A stretch of 58,797 bases of DNA from assembly GCA_903845935.1 (NCBI GenBank), contig CAIMZI010000058.1:1-58797 (forward strand), given 5' to 3'. The stretch's first letter is position 1, and each line of letters starts with the position of its first letter. This document shows positions 1 to 15,866 of this stretch, piece by piece. The position numbers were made by a program, and so were the translations under genes. The notes beneath the pieces are model-generated. The model was not told the origin of the DNA. It ran no database searches and worked only from the letters and a program-made list of their open reading frames with translations. The stretch comes from an uncultured beta proteobacterium. Lineage in GTDB: Bacteria; Pseudomonadota; Gammaproteobacteria; Burkholderiales; Burkholderiaceae_C.

Positions 1-1
1 C

Positions 2-166
2 ATCGCCCTGGGCGTGGAAGATGTGTACGCCGCCTGCGCCAAGATCAAGGCCGCTGGCGGCAATGTGACGCGCGAGGCCGGTCCGGTCAAAGGGGGCGAC
101 ACCCTGATTGCCTTTGTGACCGATCCAGACGGTTACAAAATCGAGCTAATCCAGCGCGGCGCTTAA
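2..166 (+). CDS. gloA: Lactoylglutathione lyase (glyoxalase I), C-terminal part
   Basis: Only the last 54 residues are inside the window; the 5' part lies upstream. The visible tail reads like the C-terminal half-domain of glyoxalase I: a [20 protein letters not shown] stretch in which the Glu of KIELIQ corresponds to a metal ligand of the vicinal-oxygen-chelate fold. The enzyme isomerises the methylglyoxal-glutathione hemithioacetal to S-lactoylglutathione in the cytoplasm. Its TAA stop overlaps the stop of the convergent eda gene inside a shared TTAA. No terminator fits between the two genes. Identification is from the C-terminal motif only. Confidence 0.85.
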   Translation: MALGVEDVYAACAKIKAAGGNVTREAGPVKGGDTLIAFVTDPDGYKIELIQRGA

Positions 167-822
167 GCGGAAATTGAGGCGCTTTTTCGCAGCGCGTGGG
201 TGGCCTGGGCCAATGCCGTCACACGGACCCAGTCTCCGGCCGCCACCGCATCCGTCGGCACCAGCCAGGAACCACCGACACAGACCACGTTGGGCAGGGC
301 CAAAAACTCCGGCGCGTTCTGCAGCGTGACACCGCCTGTAGGACAAAACTGCACATCAAAGAACGGGCCGCTCCAGGCCTTAAGCATGGCCGGTCCTCCG
401 GCCTGCATGGCAGGGAAGAACTTGAGCTGGGTGAAGCCATCTTCTTGCGCCATCATGATTTCGCTGCCGCTGGCCACGCCGGGCAACAGCGCCAGTCCGA
501 CATCGCGGCAGGCCTGGCCGACTGCGCTGGTGTAGCCGGGGCTCACCGCAAAAAGTGCACCGGCGTTGGCCGCCGCTTGCGCATCGGACCGAGAGCGCAC
601 GGTGCCGGCACCGACCACGGCCTCGGGCACCTCGCGCGCAATGGCTTCGATGCAGGCCAGCGCCTGCGGTGTGCGCAAGGTGACTTCCAACATGCGGATG
701 CCACCGGCCACCAGGGCACGCGCCATGGGCACGGCATGGGCCACGTCGTTTAAAACGATAACGGGGATCACCGGTGCATCCTGCATCACTTGCAGGGCGC
801 TAAAGGTCTGGGGTGTACTCAT
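163..822 (-). CDS. eda: 2-dehydro-3-deoxy-phosphogluconate (KDPG) aldolase
   Basis: This enzyme cleaves KDPG to pyruvate and glyceraldehyde 3-phosphate, the last step of the ED pathway. The 219-residue product has the class I aldolase features: LEVTLRT with the catalytic Glu near residue 46, GAGTV, and LKFFPA carrying the Schiff-base Lys near residue 134, followed by PTGGV. I chose the ATG giving [10 protein letters not shown]; the open frame runs 39 codons further upstream into edd sequence, but that extension is not family-like. It lies 31 bp after edd and is surely co-transcribed. Its stop codon overlaps that of convergent gloA. Confidence 0.95.
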   Translation of the reverse strand: MSTPQTFSALQVMQDAPVIPVIVLNDVAHAVPMARALVAGGIRMLEVTLRTPQALACIEAIAREVPEAVVGAGTVRSRSDAQAAANAGALFAVSPGYTSAVGQACRDVGLALLPGVASGSEIMMAQEDGFTQLKFFPAMQAGGPAMLKAWSGPFFDVQFCPTGGVTLQNAPEFLALPNVVCVGGSWLVPTDAVAAGDWVRVTALAQATHALRKSASISA

Positions 823-853
823 GAGAAATCCTATTTGAAAATTGTTGAGGCTG

Positions 854-2695
854 TCAGAACCAGGTGCAAGCGCCCTGCTCTGCTGCCAAGGCGTTGCGCC
901 GCATGTTGGCAAACAGCTCGCGCCCCATGCCCACGCCATTGGCGGCGCGCAGGGCTTCGGGCATGGTCGCCAAGGGGCGCGCAGCCCAAACTGCGGGGTC
1001 CACCAGCACCTGCAGGGTTTCGGCGTTGGCGTCCAGGCGGATCACATCGCCGTCGCGCACCTTTGCCAGATCACCACCGGCGGCAGCCTCGGGCGAGACG
1101 TGGATGGCGGCGGGCACCTTGCCGGAGGCGCCGCTCATGCGGCCATCCGTCACCAGGGCCACGCGAAAGCCCTTGCCCTGCAGCACGGCCATAGGGGGAG
1201 TGAGCTTGTGCAACTCGGGCATGCCATTGGCCTGCGGGCCCTGCCAGCGCACCACGCAAATCACGTCGCGGTCCAGCTCTCCGGCCTTGAAGGCCACATG
1301 CAGGGCCTCCTGTGAATCGAACACGCGGCAAGGAGCTTCGATCACATGGCGGTCGTCCGGCACGGCCGAGATCTTGATCACACTGCGGCCCAGATTGCCC
1401 TGCAAGAGTTTCAAGCCACCGCTGGCGCTGAATGGGCTACTTGCCGGGCGCACCACGCTGTCGTCGCCACTGGGCCCTGCGTCATGCCACTCCAGACTCC
1501 CATCGGCCGCTGCGGCCGGAATGTTGCAAAACTCACGCAGGCCGCCGCCGCGCACGGTCAGCACATCGGCGTGCATAAAGCCGGCGTCCAGCAGCTCGCG
1601 GATGACAAAGCCCGGGCCACCCGCGGCCTGGAACTGGTTGACATCGGCGCTGCCGTTGGGATAAACACGGGTCAACAGCGGCACCACATCCGACAGGGCC
1701 GAGAAGTCGTTCCAGTCGATGAGGATGCCGGCCGCACGGGCCACCGCAACCCAATGGATCAAATGGTTGGTGGAGCCACCGGTCGCCAGCAGGGCCACCA
1801 TGGCATTGACAATGCAGCGCTCATCGACCTGCTTGCCGATAGGAGTGAAGCGCTTGGCCTTGGTGATGCCGAGCACCGTGCGTGCGGCTTCCCGCGTGAG
1901 CTCTTCGCGCACGCTGTTGCCGGGGTTAATGAAGGCGGTACCGGGCACATGCAGGCCCATGGCCTCGAGCAGCATCTGGTTGCTGTTGGCGGTACCGTAA
2001 AAGGTGCAGGTGCCGGGGCCGTGGTAGGCGGCCGATTCGGCTGCCAGTAACTCATCACGACCGACCAGACCCAGTGCGGCCTTTTCACGGACCTTGGATT
2101 TGTCATTATTCGACAGGCCCGAGGTCATCGGCCCGGCCGGCACAAACACCGTGGGCAGATGGCCAAAGTGCAGCGCGCCGATCAACAGGCCGGGCACGAT
2201 CTTGTCGCACACGCCCAGCATAAGCGCCGCGTCAAACACGTCATGGCTGAGCGCTATGGCCGTGGACATGGCGATGGTGTCGCGCGAGAACAGGCTCAGT
2301 TCCATACCCTCAAAGCCCTGCGTCACGCCGTCGCACATCGCTGGCACGCCACCGGCCACCTGGGCCGTGGCACCTTGTTTGCGGGCCTCGGCCTTGATCA
2401 GGTCAGGGTAATGCTGCAGCGGCGCGTGGGCCGACAGCAGGTCGTTGTAGGCGGTGACGATGCCAATATTGGGCGCCTTCTCGGCCACCACCTTGAACTT
2501 GTCTGCCCCGGGCAGCGCGGCAAAGGCGTGCGCCACATTGGCGCAACCCATGCGCTCGGTGCCGGGCTTGCGCTGGCTGGCGGCATCCACCTGGGCCAGA
2601 TAGGCGCTGCGGGTGGGCGCGCTGCGCGCAATGATGCGCTGGGTGACGGCGTGCACCGTGGGATGCAGATCGGTGGGATTGCGGGTTGTTGACAT
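854..2695 (-). CDS. edd: Phosphogluconate dehydratase
   Basis: This enzyme dehydrates 6-phosphogluconate to KDPG, the first committed ED step. The 613-residue length and sequence fit the IlvD/Edd family. Conserved Cys stretches are visible: GGVPAMCDG (Cys121), [10 protein letters not shown] (Cys163) and [13 protein letters not shown] (Cys230). The last two match the iron-sulfur ligand positions of Edd. The [14 protein letters not shown] and [10 protein letters not shown] blocks are typical of Edd rather than dihydroxyacid dehydratase. It is the first gene of the edd-eda operon. A HexR-like palindrome lies 25-39 bp upstream of its ATG and overlaps a possible -10 element, so repression relieved by KDPG is likely (inference). 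Confidence 0.96.
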   Translation of the reverse strand: MSTTRNPTDLHPTVHAVTQRIIARSAPTRSAYLAQVDAASQRKPGTERMGCANVAHAFAALPGADKFKVVAEKAPNIGIVTAYNDLLSAHAPLQHYPDLIKAEARKQGATAQVAGGVPAMCDGVTQGFEGMELSLFSRDTIAMSTAIALSHDVFDAALMLGVCDKIVPGLLIGALHFGHLPTVFVPAGPMTSGLSNNDKSKVREKAALGLVGRDELLAAESAAYHGPGTCTFYGTANSNQMLLEAMGLHVPGTAFINPGNSVREELTREAARTVLGITKAKRFTPIGKQVDERCIVNAMVALLATGGSTNHLIHWVAVARAAGILIDWNDFSALSDVVPLLTRVYPNGSADVNQFQAAGGPGFVIRELLDAGFMHADVLTVRGGGLREFCNIPAAAADGSLEWHDAGPSGDDSVVRPASSPFSASGGLKLLQGNLGRSVIKISAVPDDRHVIEAPCRVFDSQEALHVAFKAGELDRDVICVVRWQGPQANGMPELHKLTPPMAVLQGKGFRVALVTDGRMSGASGKVPAAIHVSPEAAAGGDLAKVRDGDVIRLDANAETLQVLVDPAVWAARPLATMPEALRAANGVGMGRELFANMRRNALAAEQGACTWF

Positions 2696-2719
2696 GGTGC
2701 TTTAGCGTCCTCAAGGGTT

Positions 2720-2734
2720 TGTAACTAAATTACA
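2720..2734. promoter_or_regulatory. HexR-like operator upstream of edd
   Basis: TGTAACTAAATTACA is an inverted repeat with perfect TGTAA/TTACA arms around a 5-bp AT-rich centre. It closely resembles the HexR (RpiR family) operator as I recall it from Shewanella and other proteobacteria, TGTAATTAAATTACA. On the minus strand a weak promoter, TTTCCA then 17 bp then TAATTT, places the -10 hexamer inside the site, a repressor geometry. The hexR gene is not in the window. Confidence 0.65.
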
Positions 2735-2819
2735 TGTTCTATGGTAACTTGGAAAGCAGAGCTTGTGTAGGCCTCGAGTTACCAGTGGGTTACAGAAGCA
2801 GCGTCCTTTGCTGCCGGTG

Positions 2820-9415
<6,596 letters not shown>

Positions 9416-9489
9416 GGCGCTTGCCCTCTCTCCCGATAGTGAGCCTCGTGTCGGAAGAATTTACTAGGAATCCGGCCCCAGGTCCAATA

Positions 9490-10059
9490 CTATTTGTTTG
9501 AATAAGTGTTCAAAATGTCGCGTACGCGTTCCAGGTCGGACAGGGTATCCACATCGCACAGGCAGCCCGGGTCACTCACCGGCCAATGCAAGGCATGGAA
9601 ACGCGATACCACCGCAGCTGCACCGCTTGGCCCCCTCAGGGCGACCAGGGCATCGCCGCAGGCGCGCGAAAAGCGCACCGGATGGCCGCGCTGACCGCCA
9701 TGCACCGGAACCAGCACCTGGGCCGACGGACTGGCCAGCGCCAGCTCGACCAGGGTTTGCGCCGCAACCAACGGCAGGTCGGCCGGCAGGATCAGCCAGC
9801 CGGCTGCATTGCGCGTGACCTGAACCGCAGCGGCAATGCTGTCCCCCATTCCGGGGTGACCGGCGTCCTCCAGATGCCACAGCAAGCCACTCTGCTGCAC
9901 CGCCTCCAGCGTGCGTTGCAGCACCGTCTTGCCGCACAGATCGGCCTGTAGTTTGTGAACCATGCCACCAGAGGCGGTGAAGCGCTCACCCCGGCCTGAG
10001 GCCAGCACCAGCACGGTCGGCAGCGCCAGCGCCTGGGCCGGGCTCAGCAGCGTGCTCAA
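9490..10059 (-). CDS. MocA-like molybdenum cofactor nucleotidyltransferase
   Basis: A 189-residue protein of the MobA/MocA nucleotidyltransferase class, predicted to add CMP to molybdopterin for the molybdenum hydroxylase encoded in the same operon. Visible motifs: an N-terminal LVLASGRGERF, the glycine-rich nucleotide loop (MocA usually has LAAGxSxRxG, so this loop is somewhat divergent), KLQADLCGKTVL, GWLILPADLPLV and a C-terminal DVDTLSDLERV. The start is TTG, overlapping the TGA of the xdhC-like gene as TTGA. A GTG 14 codons further in is the alternative but would truncate the first strand. CTP rather than GTP specificity is inferred from context. Confidence 0.82.
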   Translation of the reverse strand: MSTLLSPAQALALPTVLVLASGRGERFTASGGMVHKLQADLCGKTVLQRTLEAVQQSGLLWHLEDAGHPGMGDSIAAAVQVTRNAAGWLILPADLPLVAAQTLVELALASPSAQVLVPVHGGQRGHPVRFSRACGDALVALRGPSGAAAVVSRFHALHWPVSDPGCLCDVDTLSDLERVRDILNTYSNK

Positions 10060-11084
10060 ACGGCAACTGGCGTGGCCGCTGCGCGACTGGCAGCCGAAGA
10101 CTTTTCGGCAGACAGGCCTGCAGAGTTCTTGACCGCGATGATTTCGGCCAGGATGGCGACGGCAATTTCGGCCGGTGTACGCGCACCAATTGCCAAGCCC
10201 ACCGGCCCATGCAGGCGATCGAGCTGGGCCTTCGTGAGATCAAAGTGTTCGGCCAGGCGTTGCTTGCGCGTGGCCTGGTTGCGCTTTGACCCCAGGGCGC
10301 CCACATAAAACGCGTCGCTGGCCAGCGCTTCGAGCAGCGCCATATCGTCTAGCTTGGGGTCGTGCGTGAGGGCCACGATGGCGGTGTGCGCATCGACACG
10401 CAGCTCGCGCACCGCATCATCGGGCATGCCCGGGACGCGCCGCACATTCGGCTGCGGGCGCTCAAACAGGGTCTGCGCGTATTCCTCGCGCGGGTCACAA
10501 ATCAGCACCTCAAAGTCGAGCGCCGTGGCCATTCCGGCCAGCACCTGCGACAATTGTCCGGCGCCAATCAGCAACAGACGCCAGCGGGGACCAAACAAGG
10601 TGGTTAGTGTCAGGCCATCAAACTGCATGGACTGACCGCGCTGCCCTGGCGTCAACACGACGGCGCCGTTGGAAAGTGTCAAGGTGCGCGCCACCAGGCG
10701 ATGATCTGCGGTCTGCTGCAGCAGGACGTCGATCCAGGCGCTGTCGTGCAGCGGCTCTTGCACCAGACGCAAGGTGCCACCACAAGGCAGGCCAAATCGG
10801 GCGGCCTCCTCCTTGCTCACGCCGTAAGCAATCATGGCAGGCTTGGCCGATCGCTCGCTTGGCGCCTGATTGAGCTCGGCCTTGGTGCGGGCGATCAAAT
10901 CGTCCTCTACACAGCCGCCCGAGACCGAGCCGCTGACCACGCCGTCGTCGCGCACGGCCAGCAGAGCCCCGGGCGGTCGCGGCGCGCTGCCCCAGGTCTC
11001 CACCACGGTGACGAGGGTGACGGCGTGCCCGGCTTGGCGCCAGACCCGCGCGTCTTCCAATACCCGCAGGTCCAGACTTTCCAT
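10056..11084 (-). CDS. XdhC/CoxI family molybdenum hydroxylase maturation factor
   Basis: XdhC-type proteins bind molybdenum cofactor, promote its sulfuration and deliver it to apo-hydroxylases. The 342-residue product shows the N-terminal XdhC_CoxI block (VTLVTVVETWGSAPRPPGALLAV, GSVSGGCVEDD, about residues 20-70) and a C-terminal Rossmann block (RLLLIGAGQLSQVLA, LICDPREEYA, then FYVGALGSKRNQATRKQRL, about 168-300). It lies 27 bp downstream of the large catalytic subunit gene and overlaps the MocA-like gene. Assignment as an accessory protein rather than an enzyme subunit follows from family and context. Confidence 0.9.
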   Translation of the reverse strand: MESLDLRVLEDARVWRQAGHAVTLVTVVETWGSAPRPPGALLAVRDDGVVSGSVSGGCVEDDLIARTKAELNQAPSERSAKPAMIAYGVSKEEAARFGLPCGGTLRLVQEPLHDSAWIDVLLQQTADHRLVARTLTLSNGAVVLTPGQRGQSMQFDGLTLTTLFGPRWRLLLIGAGQLSQVLAGMATALDFEVLICDPREEYAQTLFERPQPNVRRVPGMPDDAVRELRVDAHTAIVALTHDPKLDDMALLEALASDAFYVGALGSKRNQATRKQRLAEHFDLTKAQLDRLHGPVGLAIGARTPAEIAVAILAEIIAVKNSAGLSAEKSSAASRAAATPVAV

Positions 11085-11111
11085 ACGGCAACGGTCCTTC
11101 GCTGGGCCGGC

Positions 11112-13232
11112 CTACGCCGCCTGGATCGCGGCGGCCGTGATCGGCAGCTTGCGCACGCGCTTGCCGCTGGCAGCAAACACCGCATTGGCAATGGCGGGCA
11201 CCACCAACGCCGTGGCCGGTTCACCAATGCCGCCTGGCTTTTCGGTGCTCTGAACCAACACAATGTCGACCTTGGGCGAATGGAACATGCGCACCACCGG
11301 AAAATTGTTGTAATTGGTCTGCTGCACCCGACCGTTTTCCAAGGTGATTTCCTGCATCAGGCCGGCACCCATGCCGAACACGACGCTGGACTGGATCTGC
11401 GCCTCGACCGTATCGGGGTTGATCATGTGGCCTACGTCGGCTGCCACCGTCACCTTGTGTACCCGCACGCCCTGCTCGTCCAGCGACACCTCGGCCACTT
11501 GTGCCATGTAGGAGTCGTAGCCTTCCATCAGGGCAATGCCGTGGGCGTGTCCTGCGGGCAGAGTCTTACCCCAACCGGCTTTTTCGGCGGCCAGTTTGAG
11601 CACATTGGCAAAGCGCGGCTTGTTAGCCAGCAGCGCCATGCGGTAGGCGTAGGGGTCTTTGCCGGCGGCCGAGGCCAACTCGTCCATAAAGCTTTCGTTG
11701 GCAAAAGCGTTCATGTTGTGGCTGACCGCGCGCCAGTAGCCCACCCGCATGCCGGTGTCGATGATGTGCAGGTCGTGCTGGGTATTGGGGATCTCGTAAC
11801 CGGCCACCGCTGCCTCGCCCATGAATGGGTCAAAGACTCCCTTGGGCAGGCCAAAGGCGCGCTGGGTCACCGACTGCGAGGCCACCTTGAAATGCAGGGC
11901 CACCGGCTGGCCCTTCGCGTCCAGACCGGCCTTGAGCTGGTTGACGCCCATGGGACGGTAAAAGTCGTGCGTCATGTCGTCTTCGCGCGACCACACCAGC
12001 TTCACCGGCTGATTCACTGCCTTGGAGATTTGTGCCGCCTGCACGATAAAGTCCAACTCCAGACGGCGCCCGAAGCCACCGCCCAGAAAGGTCGTCTGCA
12101 AGGTCACATCTTCGGGCTTGAGCGCCAGCGCAGCCGCCACCGCACCCTGGGCGCCCTGCTGGAACTGGGTCGAGCCAATCAGCAAAATTTTGCCATCTTT
12201 GTAGCTAGCCGTGAAGTTCATGGGCTCGAGTGGCGCATGGGCCTGCATCGGGCTTATGTATTCGGCCGAGACAAATGTGGTTGCACCCTTCATGGCCTCC
12301 ATCACATCACCTACGGGCTTGCCAATCGGCAGGGCCTTGACATTGGCAATCGCATCACGTGTGGCATTCAGCACGCTGGTGTGGGTGAGTGCGGCGCCTT
12401 CGCCCTCGTCCCAGCGCACGGTGAGCGCCTTGCGCGCCTTGACTGCCTGCCAATAGCTCTTGGCCACCACGGCCACGCCGTCGTTAATTTGCACCACATC
12501 GACCACACCGGGCATGGACTTGGCGGCACCGGCGTCAAAGCCAGCCACCTTGCCGCCGATTACCGGGCATTGCTCCAGGCTGGCGTACAGCATGCCGGGC
12601 AACTTGACATCGATACCGTATTCGGCGCTGCCATTGACCTTTTGTGGCGAATCCAGACGCTTGGTGCGCTTGCCCACGATGGTGAAATCCTTGGGATCTT
12701 TCAGCGCCACTTTTTCGGGCACCGGTAGCTTGGACGCGGCCTCGGCCAGATGGCCATAAGAAGCGCGTTTGCCACCAGGTCCGGTCACAAAGCCTTGATC
12801 AGCCTTGAGCGCTGCGCGGTCCAGCTTCCATTCGTCGGCAGCGGCGCTGATCAGCATTTCGCGTACCTGGGCACCGGCCACGCGCAGCTTCTCCCAGCCG
12901 TCGCGCACCGAGGTCGAGCCACCGGTGATCTGGGCACCCAGCAGAGCGTTGACATAGACCGCAGCGGGCGGCGCGTTTTTGACCTTGACCGACTTCAGAT
13001 TCACATGCAGCTCTTCGGCGATCAGCATCGGCAGCGAGGTGTAAACACCCTGGCCCATTTCAGAGCGGGCGCACAGCAAGGTGATGGTGTTGTCGTCGGC
13101 GATATGCACCCAGGCATTGGGTGTATGCAGGGTGCCTGCAGCCAGCAAATTGCCGGGCAGTATGCAACCCATCAGCAGGCCACCGGAAATGGCCGAGGTG
13201 GTCTTGAGGAAGGAACGACGAGAGGTAGTCAT
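11112..13232 (-). CDS. Molybdopterin-binding catalytic subunit of an IorB-type oxidoreductase
   Basis: The 706-residue large subunit of a xanthine dehydrogenase-family molybdenum hydroxylase, closest in style to isoquinoline 1-oxidoreductase beta (IorB). It begins with a twin-arginine signal, SRRSFLKTTSAISGG, at residues 4-18, so export of the folded cofactor-loaded complex is expected. Family blocks seen: ARSEMGQGVYTSLPMLIAEE, FLGGGFGRRLELDF, WSREDDMTHDFYRP, and GGIGEPATALVVPAIANAV with the conserved Glu near the end. The 2Fe-2S subunit gene lies 11 bp upstream. There is no FAD subunit gene, as in other Ior-type enzymes that pass electrons to a membrane acceptor. The substrate (aldehyde or N-heterocycle) cannot be read from sequence. 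Confidence 0.9.
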   Translation of the reverse strand: MTTSRRSFLKTTSAISGGLLMGCILPGNLLAAGTLHTPNAWVHIADDNTITLLCARSEMGQGVYTSLPMLIAEELHVNLKSVKVKNAPPAAVYVNALLGAQITGGSTSVRDGWEKLRVAGAQVREMLISAAADEWKLDRAALKADQGFVTGPGGKRASYGHLAEAASKLPVPEKVALKDPKDFTIVGKRTKRLDSPQKVNGSAEYGIDVKLPGMLYASLEQCPVIGGKVAGFDAGAAKSMPGVVDVVQINDGVAVVAKSYWQAVKARKALTVRWDEGEGAALTHTSVLNATRDAIANVKALPIGKPVGDVMEAMKGATTFVSAEYISPMQAHAPLEPMNFTASYKDGKILLIGSTQFQQGAQGAVAAALALKPEDVTLQTTFLGGGFGRRLELDFIVQAAQISKAVNQPVKLVWSREDDMTHDFYRPMGVNQLKAGLDAKGQPVALHFKVASQSVTQRAFGLPKGVFDPFMGEAAVAGYEIPNTQHDLHIIDTGMRVGYWRAVSHNMNAFANESFMDELASAAGKDPYAYRMALLANKPRFANVLKLAAEKAGWGKTLPAGHAHGIALMEGYDSYMAQVAEVSLDEQGVRVHKVTVAADVGHMINPDTVEAQIQSSVVFGMGAGLMQEITLENGRVQQTNYNNFPVVRMFHSPKVDIVLVQSTEKPGGIGEPATALVVPAIANAVFAASGKRVRKLPITAAAIQAA

Positions 13233-13243
13233 GGTGCTTCTCC

Positions 13244-13708
13244 TTATGCACTGCGCATCATCGAGGCTGCATCCTTGATGGCGGCCTTGATACGGGGATA
13301 GGTGCCGCAGCGGCAGATGTTGCCACTCATTGCGGTGTCAATGTCTGCGTCCGAGGGATTCTTGTTGCTAGAGAGCAGAGCCGCTGCACTCATCAACTGG
13401 CCCGACTGGCAATAGCCGCACTGCGGCACATCGTGTTTGATCCAGGCCACTTGCAGCGGATGGCTATTGTCCTTGGACAGACTCTCCACGGTGGACACCT
13501 TGGCGCCCGCCACGCTGGACAGCAGGGTCTGGCAGGAGCGTGCCGGCTTGCCATCGATATGCACGGTGCAGGCGCCACACAGGGCTGCACCGCAACCAAA
13601 TTTGGTGCCGGTCATGCCGAGTTCGTCACGTATCACCCACAGCAAAGGGGTATCGGGTTCCGCCTGGGCGCGAACCGCCCGGCCATTGACTTGGAATGCA
13701 GTGCTCAT
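13244..13708 (-). CDS. 2Fe-2S subunit of an IorA-type molybdenum hydroxylase
   Basis: A 154-residue small subunit carrying two 2Fe-2S clusters that move electrons out of the molybdenum site. The N-terminal plant-ferredoxin-like cluster ligands are in [17 protein letters not shown] plus a later RSC. The C-terminal cluster ligands are in [11 protein letters not shown] and [17 protein letters not shown] chose the ATG giving MSTAFQVNG, with GAGGA about 7 bp upstream; the open frame extends 19 codons further without family similarity. It is the first gene of the four-gene operon. It has no signal peptide and would be co-exported with the Tat-carrying large subunit. Confidence 0.94.
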   Translation of the reverse strand: MSTAFQVNGRAVRAQAEPDTPLLWVIRDELGMTGTKFGCGAALCGACTVHIDGKPARSCQTLLSSVAGAKVSTVESLSKDNSHPLQVAWIKHDVPQCGYCQSGQLMSAAALLSSNKNPSDADIDTAMSGNICRCGTYPRIKAAIKDAASMMRSA

Positions 13709-13913
13709 GGAAAGTGTCCTCTGTCTGTATCGTGCTGATTGGGGCGCGCCAGTCCGCATCGGCATGGTTGCGCATGTAAAGAATAATCTGATTAGACGCT
13801 ATTTGAAGCTCGGGTTTGCCCTAAATCAAGAAATTCATATGTCACTTGGTGCTAGGTGGCGGCGATTTTCCCTGCCAGCCCAGGCGATTTACTCCAATCC
13901 CTATACTGGAGCT

Positions 13914-14552
13914 ATGAAATCCATTGCCGACCTTCGCAAAAGTTACGAACGCGCCGAACTCAATGAGAGTGCCTCGCAGGCCGACCCGGTGCTGCAGTTT
14001 GAGCAGTGGCTCAAAGAAGCCATCAGCTCGGAGGTGCCCGAGCCCAATGCCATGACCCTGGCCACCGTGGGCAACGACCTGCGCCCCTCTACCCGCGTGG
14101 TGCTGATCAAGGACTTTGATGCACGCGGCATTGTCTGGTACACCAATTATGAGAGCCGCAAGGGCCTGGAATTGGCCGGCAACCCGTTTGCTGCCCTGCA
14201 GTTTCACTGGGTGGAGCTGGAGCGGGTGGTGCGCATTGAGGGCGTGGTGGAGCGCGTCAGCGCCGAAGAGAGCGACACCTATTTCCATAGCCGCCCACTC
14301 GACTCGCGCATTGGTGCCTGGGCCTCGCCGCAAAGTCAGGTGATCACGGGGCGCAGCGTGTTGGTCACCAATGCCGCCAAGTACGCCGCGCAGTTCCTGC
14401 TGCAACCACCGCGCCCGCCGCACTGGGGTGGCTACCGCCTCAAGCCCGATAACTGGCAGTTTTGGCAGGGCCGCAAAAGCCGCCTTCATGACCGCCTGCG
14501 CTACACGCTACAGGCCGATGGCGGATGGCTGCGCGAGCGCCTGGCGCCCTAG
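13914..14552 (+). CDS. pdxH: Pyridoxamine 5'-phosphate oxidase
   Basis: This FMN enzyme oxidises pyridoxine or pyridoxamine 5'-phosphate to pyridoxal 5'-phosphate, the last step of cofactor B6 synthesis and salvage. The 212-residue product has the full family pattern: [11 protein letters not shown] near the N-terminus, [25 protein letters not shown]-equivalent [40 protein letters not shown], and the C-terminal [11 protein letters not shown] and RLHDRLRY. The ATG giving [11 protein letters not shown] is the family start; the open frame continues about 160 codons upstream as noise. It is divergent from the hydroxylase operon across 205 bp in which I see no convincing operator. Confidence 0.97.
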   Translation: MKSIADLRKSYERAELNESASQADPVLQFEQWLKEAISSEVPEPNAMTLATVGNDLRPSTRVVLIKDFDARGIVWYTNYESRKGLELAGNPFAALQFHWVELERVVRIEGVVERVSAEESDTYFHSRPLDSRIGAWASPQSQVITGRSVLVTNAAKYAAQFLLQPPRPPHWGGYRLKPDNWQFWQGRKSRLHDRLRYTLQADGGWLRERLAP

Positions 14553-14594
14553 CAAAATAAAGGGCTCAGTCGCATGCATGCATTGGTTGCCCAG

Positions 14595-15140
14595 CTACTT
14601 AACTGCCACCGCTTCGGTCATGCGGTAGAAAAGGCCGTAGGGATCGTCCTTGAGCACGGCAAACTGCCCTTCCACCACCACCGCTTCCATCGAATACTTG
14701 ACCGGGGTCTTGGTCTTGACCTCGACCATGCTTTCGGGCCCACCGGGCACGCAGAAGGCACAGGTCATCGGCACGGAACTCAGCAGGAAATGCTTTTGCT
14801 TTTCGCCTGGGTCCAGCGGCATCATGAAGCCCTGCACGCGCTGGCTCTTCTGGTTCAGCGCCTGAACGTTGCCTGGAAACACCGGCAGCACGCGGTTCTT
14901 GTCGAGCTTTGTCTTGACCGCCGTTAGCACCGACCAGGGCAGCACATCGGCGCGCTCCTGCAAGGGGGCGAACGGACTATTGGCGCCATGAACCCCGGCA
15001 CCCACGCCCATGGGCACGCCGCTATCGGCCAGCGGGGCGGCGAGTTGGGCCACGGCGACGGCGGCCGTCAGCAACAGGGATACGGCAAGGCATAGCGCAC
15101 GAGCAGAGCGGCGACTTGCATACAAGGTGATTGGTTTCAT
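14595..15140 (-). CDS. Secreted DUF3299 family protein
   Basis: An exported protein of unknown function. Residues 1-32 form a clear signal peptide: a basic ASRRSAR region, then ALCLAVSLLLTAAVAVA with likely cleavage after AVA. The mature part, about 150 residues, has features I associate with DUF3299: LNQKSQRVQGFMMPLD, FLLSSVPMTCAFCVPGGPESMVEV, and VEGQFAVLKDD. The CAFC pair could be redox-active or bind metal. I chose the ATG for MKPITLYASRR; an upstream TTG would add eight residues before the signal. It is convergent with pdxH and follows msrA by 51 bp on the same strand. Confidence 0.75.
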   Translation of the reverse strand: MKPITLYASRRSARALCLAVSLLLTAAVAVAQLAAPLADSGVPMGVGAGVHGANSPFAPLQERADVLPWSVLTAVKTKLDKNRVLPVFPGNVQALNQKSQRVQGFMMPLDPGEKQKHFLLSSVPMTCAFCVPGGPESMVEVKTKTPVKYSMEAVVVEGQFAVLKDDPYGLFYRMTEAVAVK

Positions 15141-15191
15141 GGGGGGCTTCTCCGGAAGCGGCAAGTCTAGTGCCCGCGGCCGGATTTCACA

Positions 15192-15734
15192 TTAGTCTTT
15201 TTGTAAACGTGCAAAAGTCTTGCGGAATTTGGCGACCTTGGGCGCCGCCACGGCCATGCAGTAGCCCTGATTGGGGTTGCGCTCAAAATAGTCTTGGTGA
15301 TAATCCTCAGCCGGGGAGTACTTGTCCAGCGGCAACAGCTCGGTCACCACCGGGCTGCGGTATACGCCGCTCGCCTCCAGTTCGGCCAGCAGTTCGCGCG
15401 CCACCTGTTCCTGCTCAGTGCTGCTGAAATAGATACCGCTGCGGTACTGGCTGCCGCTGTCGTTGCCCTGGCGATTCAAGGTGGTGGGGTCGTGCACCAC
15501 GAAAAAAATCTCCAGCAGCTCGCGGCTGCTGACCTGGGCCGGGTCATAAATCAGCTTGACCACCTCGCAATAACCCGAGGCCCCGCTGCACACCATCTCG
15601 TAATTCGGCTCAGGCAGGTTGCCGTTGCAGTAGCCCGACTCCACATCCAGCACGCCGCGCACCTGCACATACACGGCCTCGGTGCACCAAAAACAGCCAC
15701 CGCCCAACACCAGGGTCTGCAATCCATCCGCCAT
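15192..15734 (-). CDS. msrA: Peptide-methionine (S)-S-oxide reductase
   Basis: Reduces methionine-S-sulfoxide in proteins and free methionine, a repair enzyme against oxidative damage. The 180-residue product begins with the hallmark GGGCFWCTEA (catalytic Cys14) and contains VESGYCNGN, YCEVVKLIYDP, FFVVHDPTTLNRQGND, QYRSGIYF and the C-terminal EDYHQDYFERNPNQGYC. The late Cys is a likely resolving residue. There is no signal peptide, so it is cytoplasmic. It is divergent from the TetR gene across 132 bp. Confidence 0.96.
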   Translation of the reverse strand: MADGLQTLVLGGGCFWCTEAVYVQVRGVLDVESGYCNGNLPEPNYEMVCSGASGYCEVVKLIYDPAQVSSRELLEIFFVVHDPTTLNRQGNDSGSQYRSGIYFSSTEQEQVARELLAELEASGVYRSPVVTELLPLDKYSPAEDYHQDYFERNPNQGYCMAVAAPKVAKFRKTFARLQKD

Positions 15735-15812
15735 ACTTGTTCCTTGTTTGACTCGTCAGCCTTGATGTGAACATCTTACGTTGCCAGCCATGCCCCTGCC
15801 GAGCGCCGTGGT

Positions 15813-15841
15813 TTGACACTGCCAAGCCCCAAAGTTACACT
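15813..15841 (+). promoter_or_regulatory. Sigma-70 promoter of the TetR gene
   Basis: TTGACA at 15813-15818, a 17-bp spacer, then TACACT at 15836-15841. This is a perfect -35 and a good -10 (five of six bases, TAtAaT-like). The expected transcription start is near 15848, about 19 bp before the ATG at 15867. Confidence 0.7.
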
Positions 15842-15855
15842 AATAACCAATTAGT
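15839..15855. promoter_or_regulatory. Inverted repeat at the tetR start site, probable operator
   Basis: ACTAAT, a 5-bp spacer AACCA, then ATTAGT: perfect 6-bp arms covering the end of the -10 and the predicted start site. An outer TTAC/GTAA pair extends it imperfectly. Such placement is typical of TetR autorepression. Confidence 0.55.
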
Positions 15856-15866
15856 CAGTAAATTGC

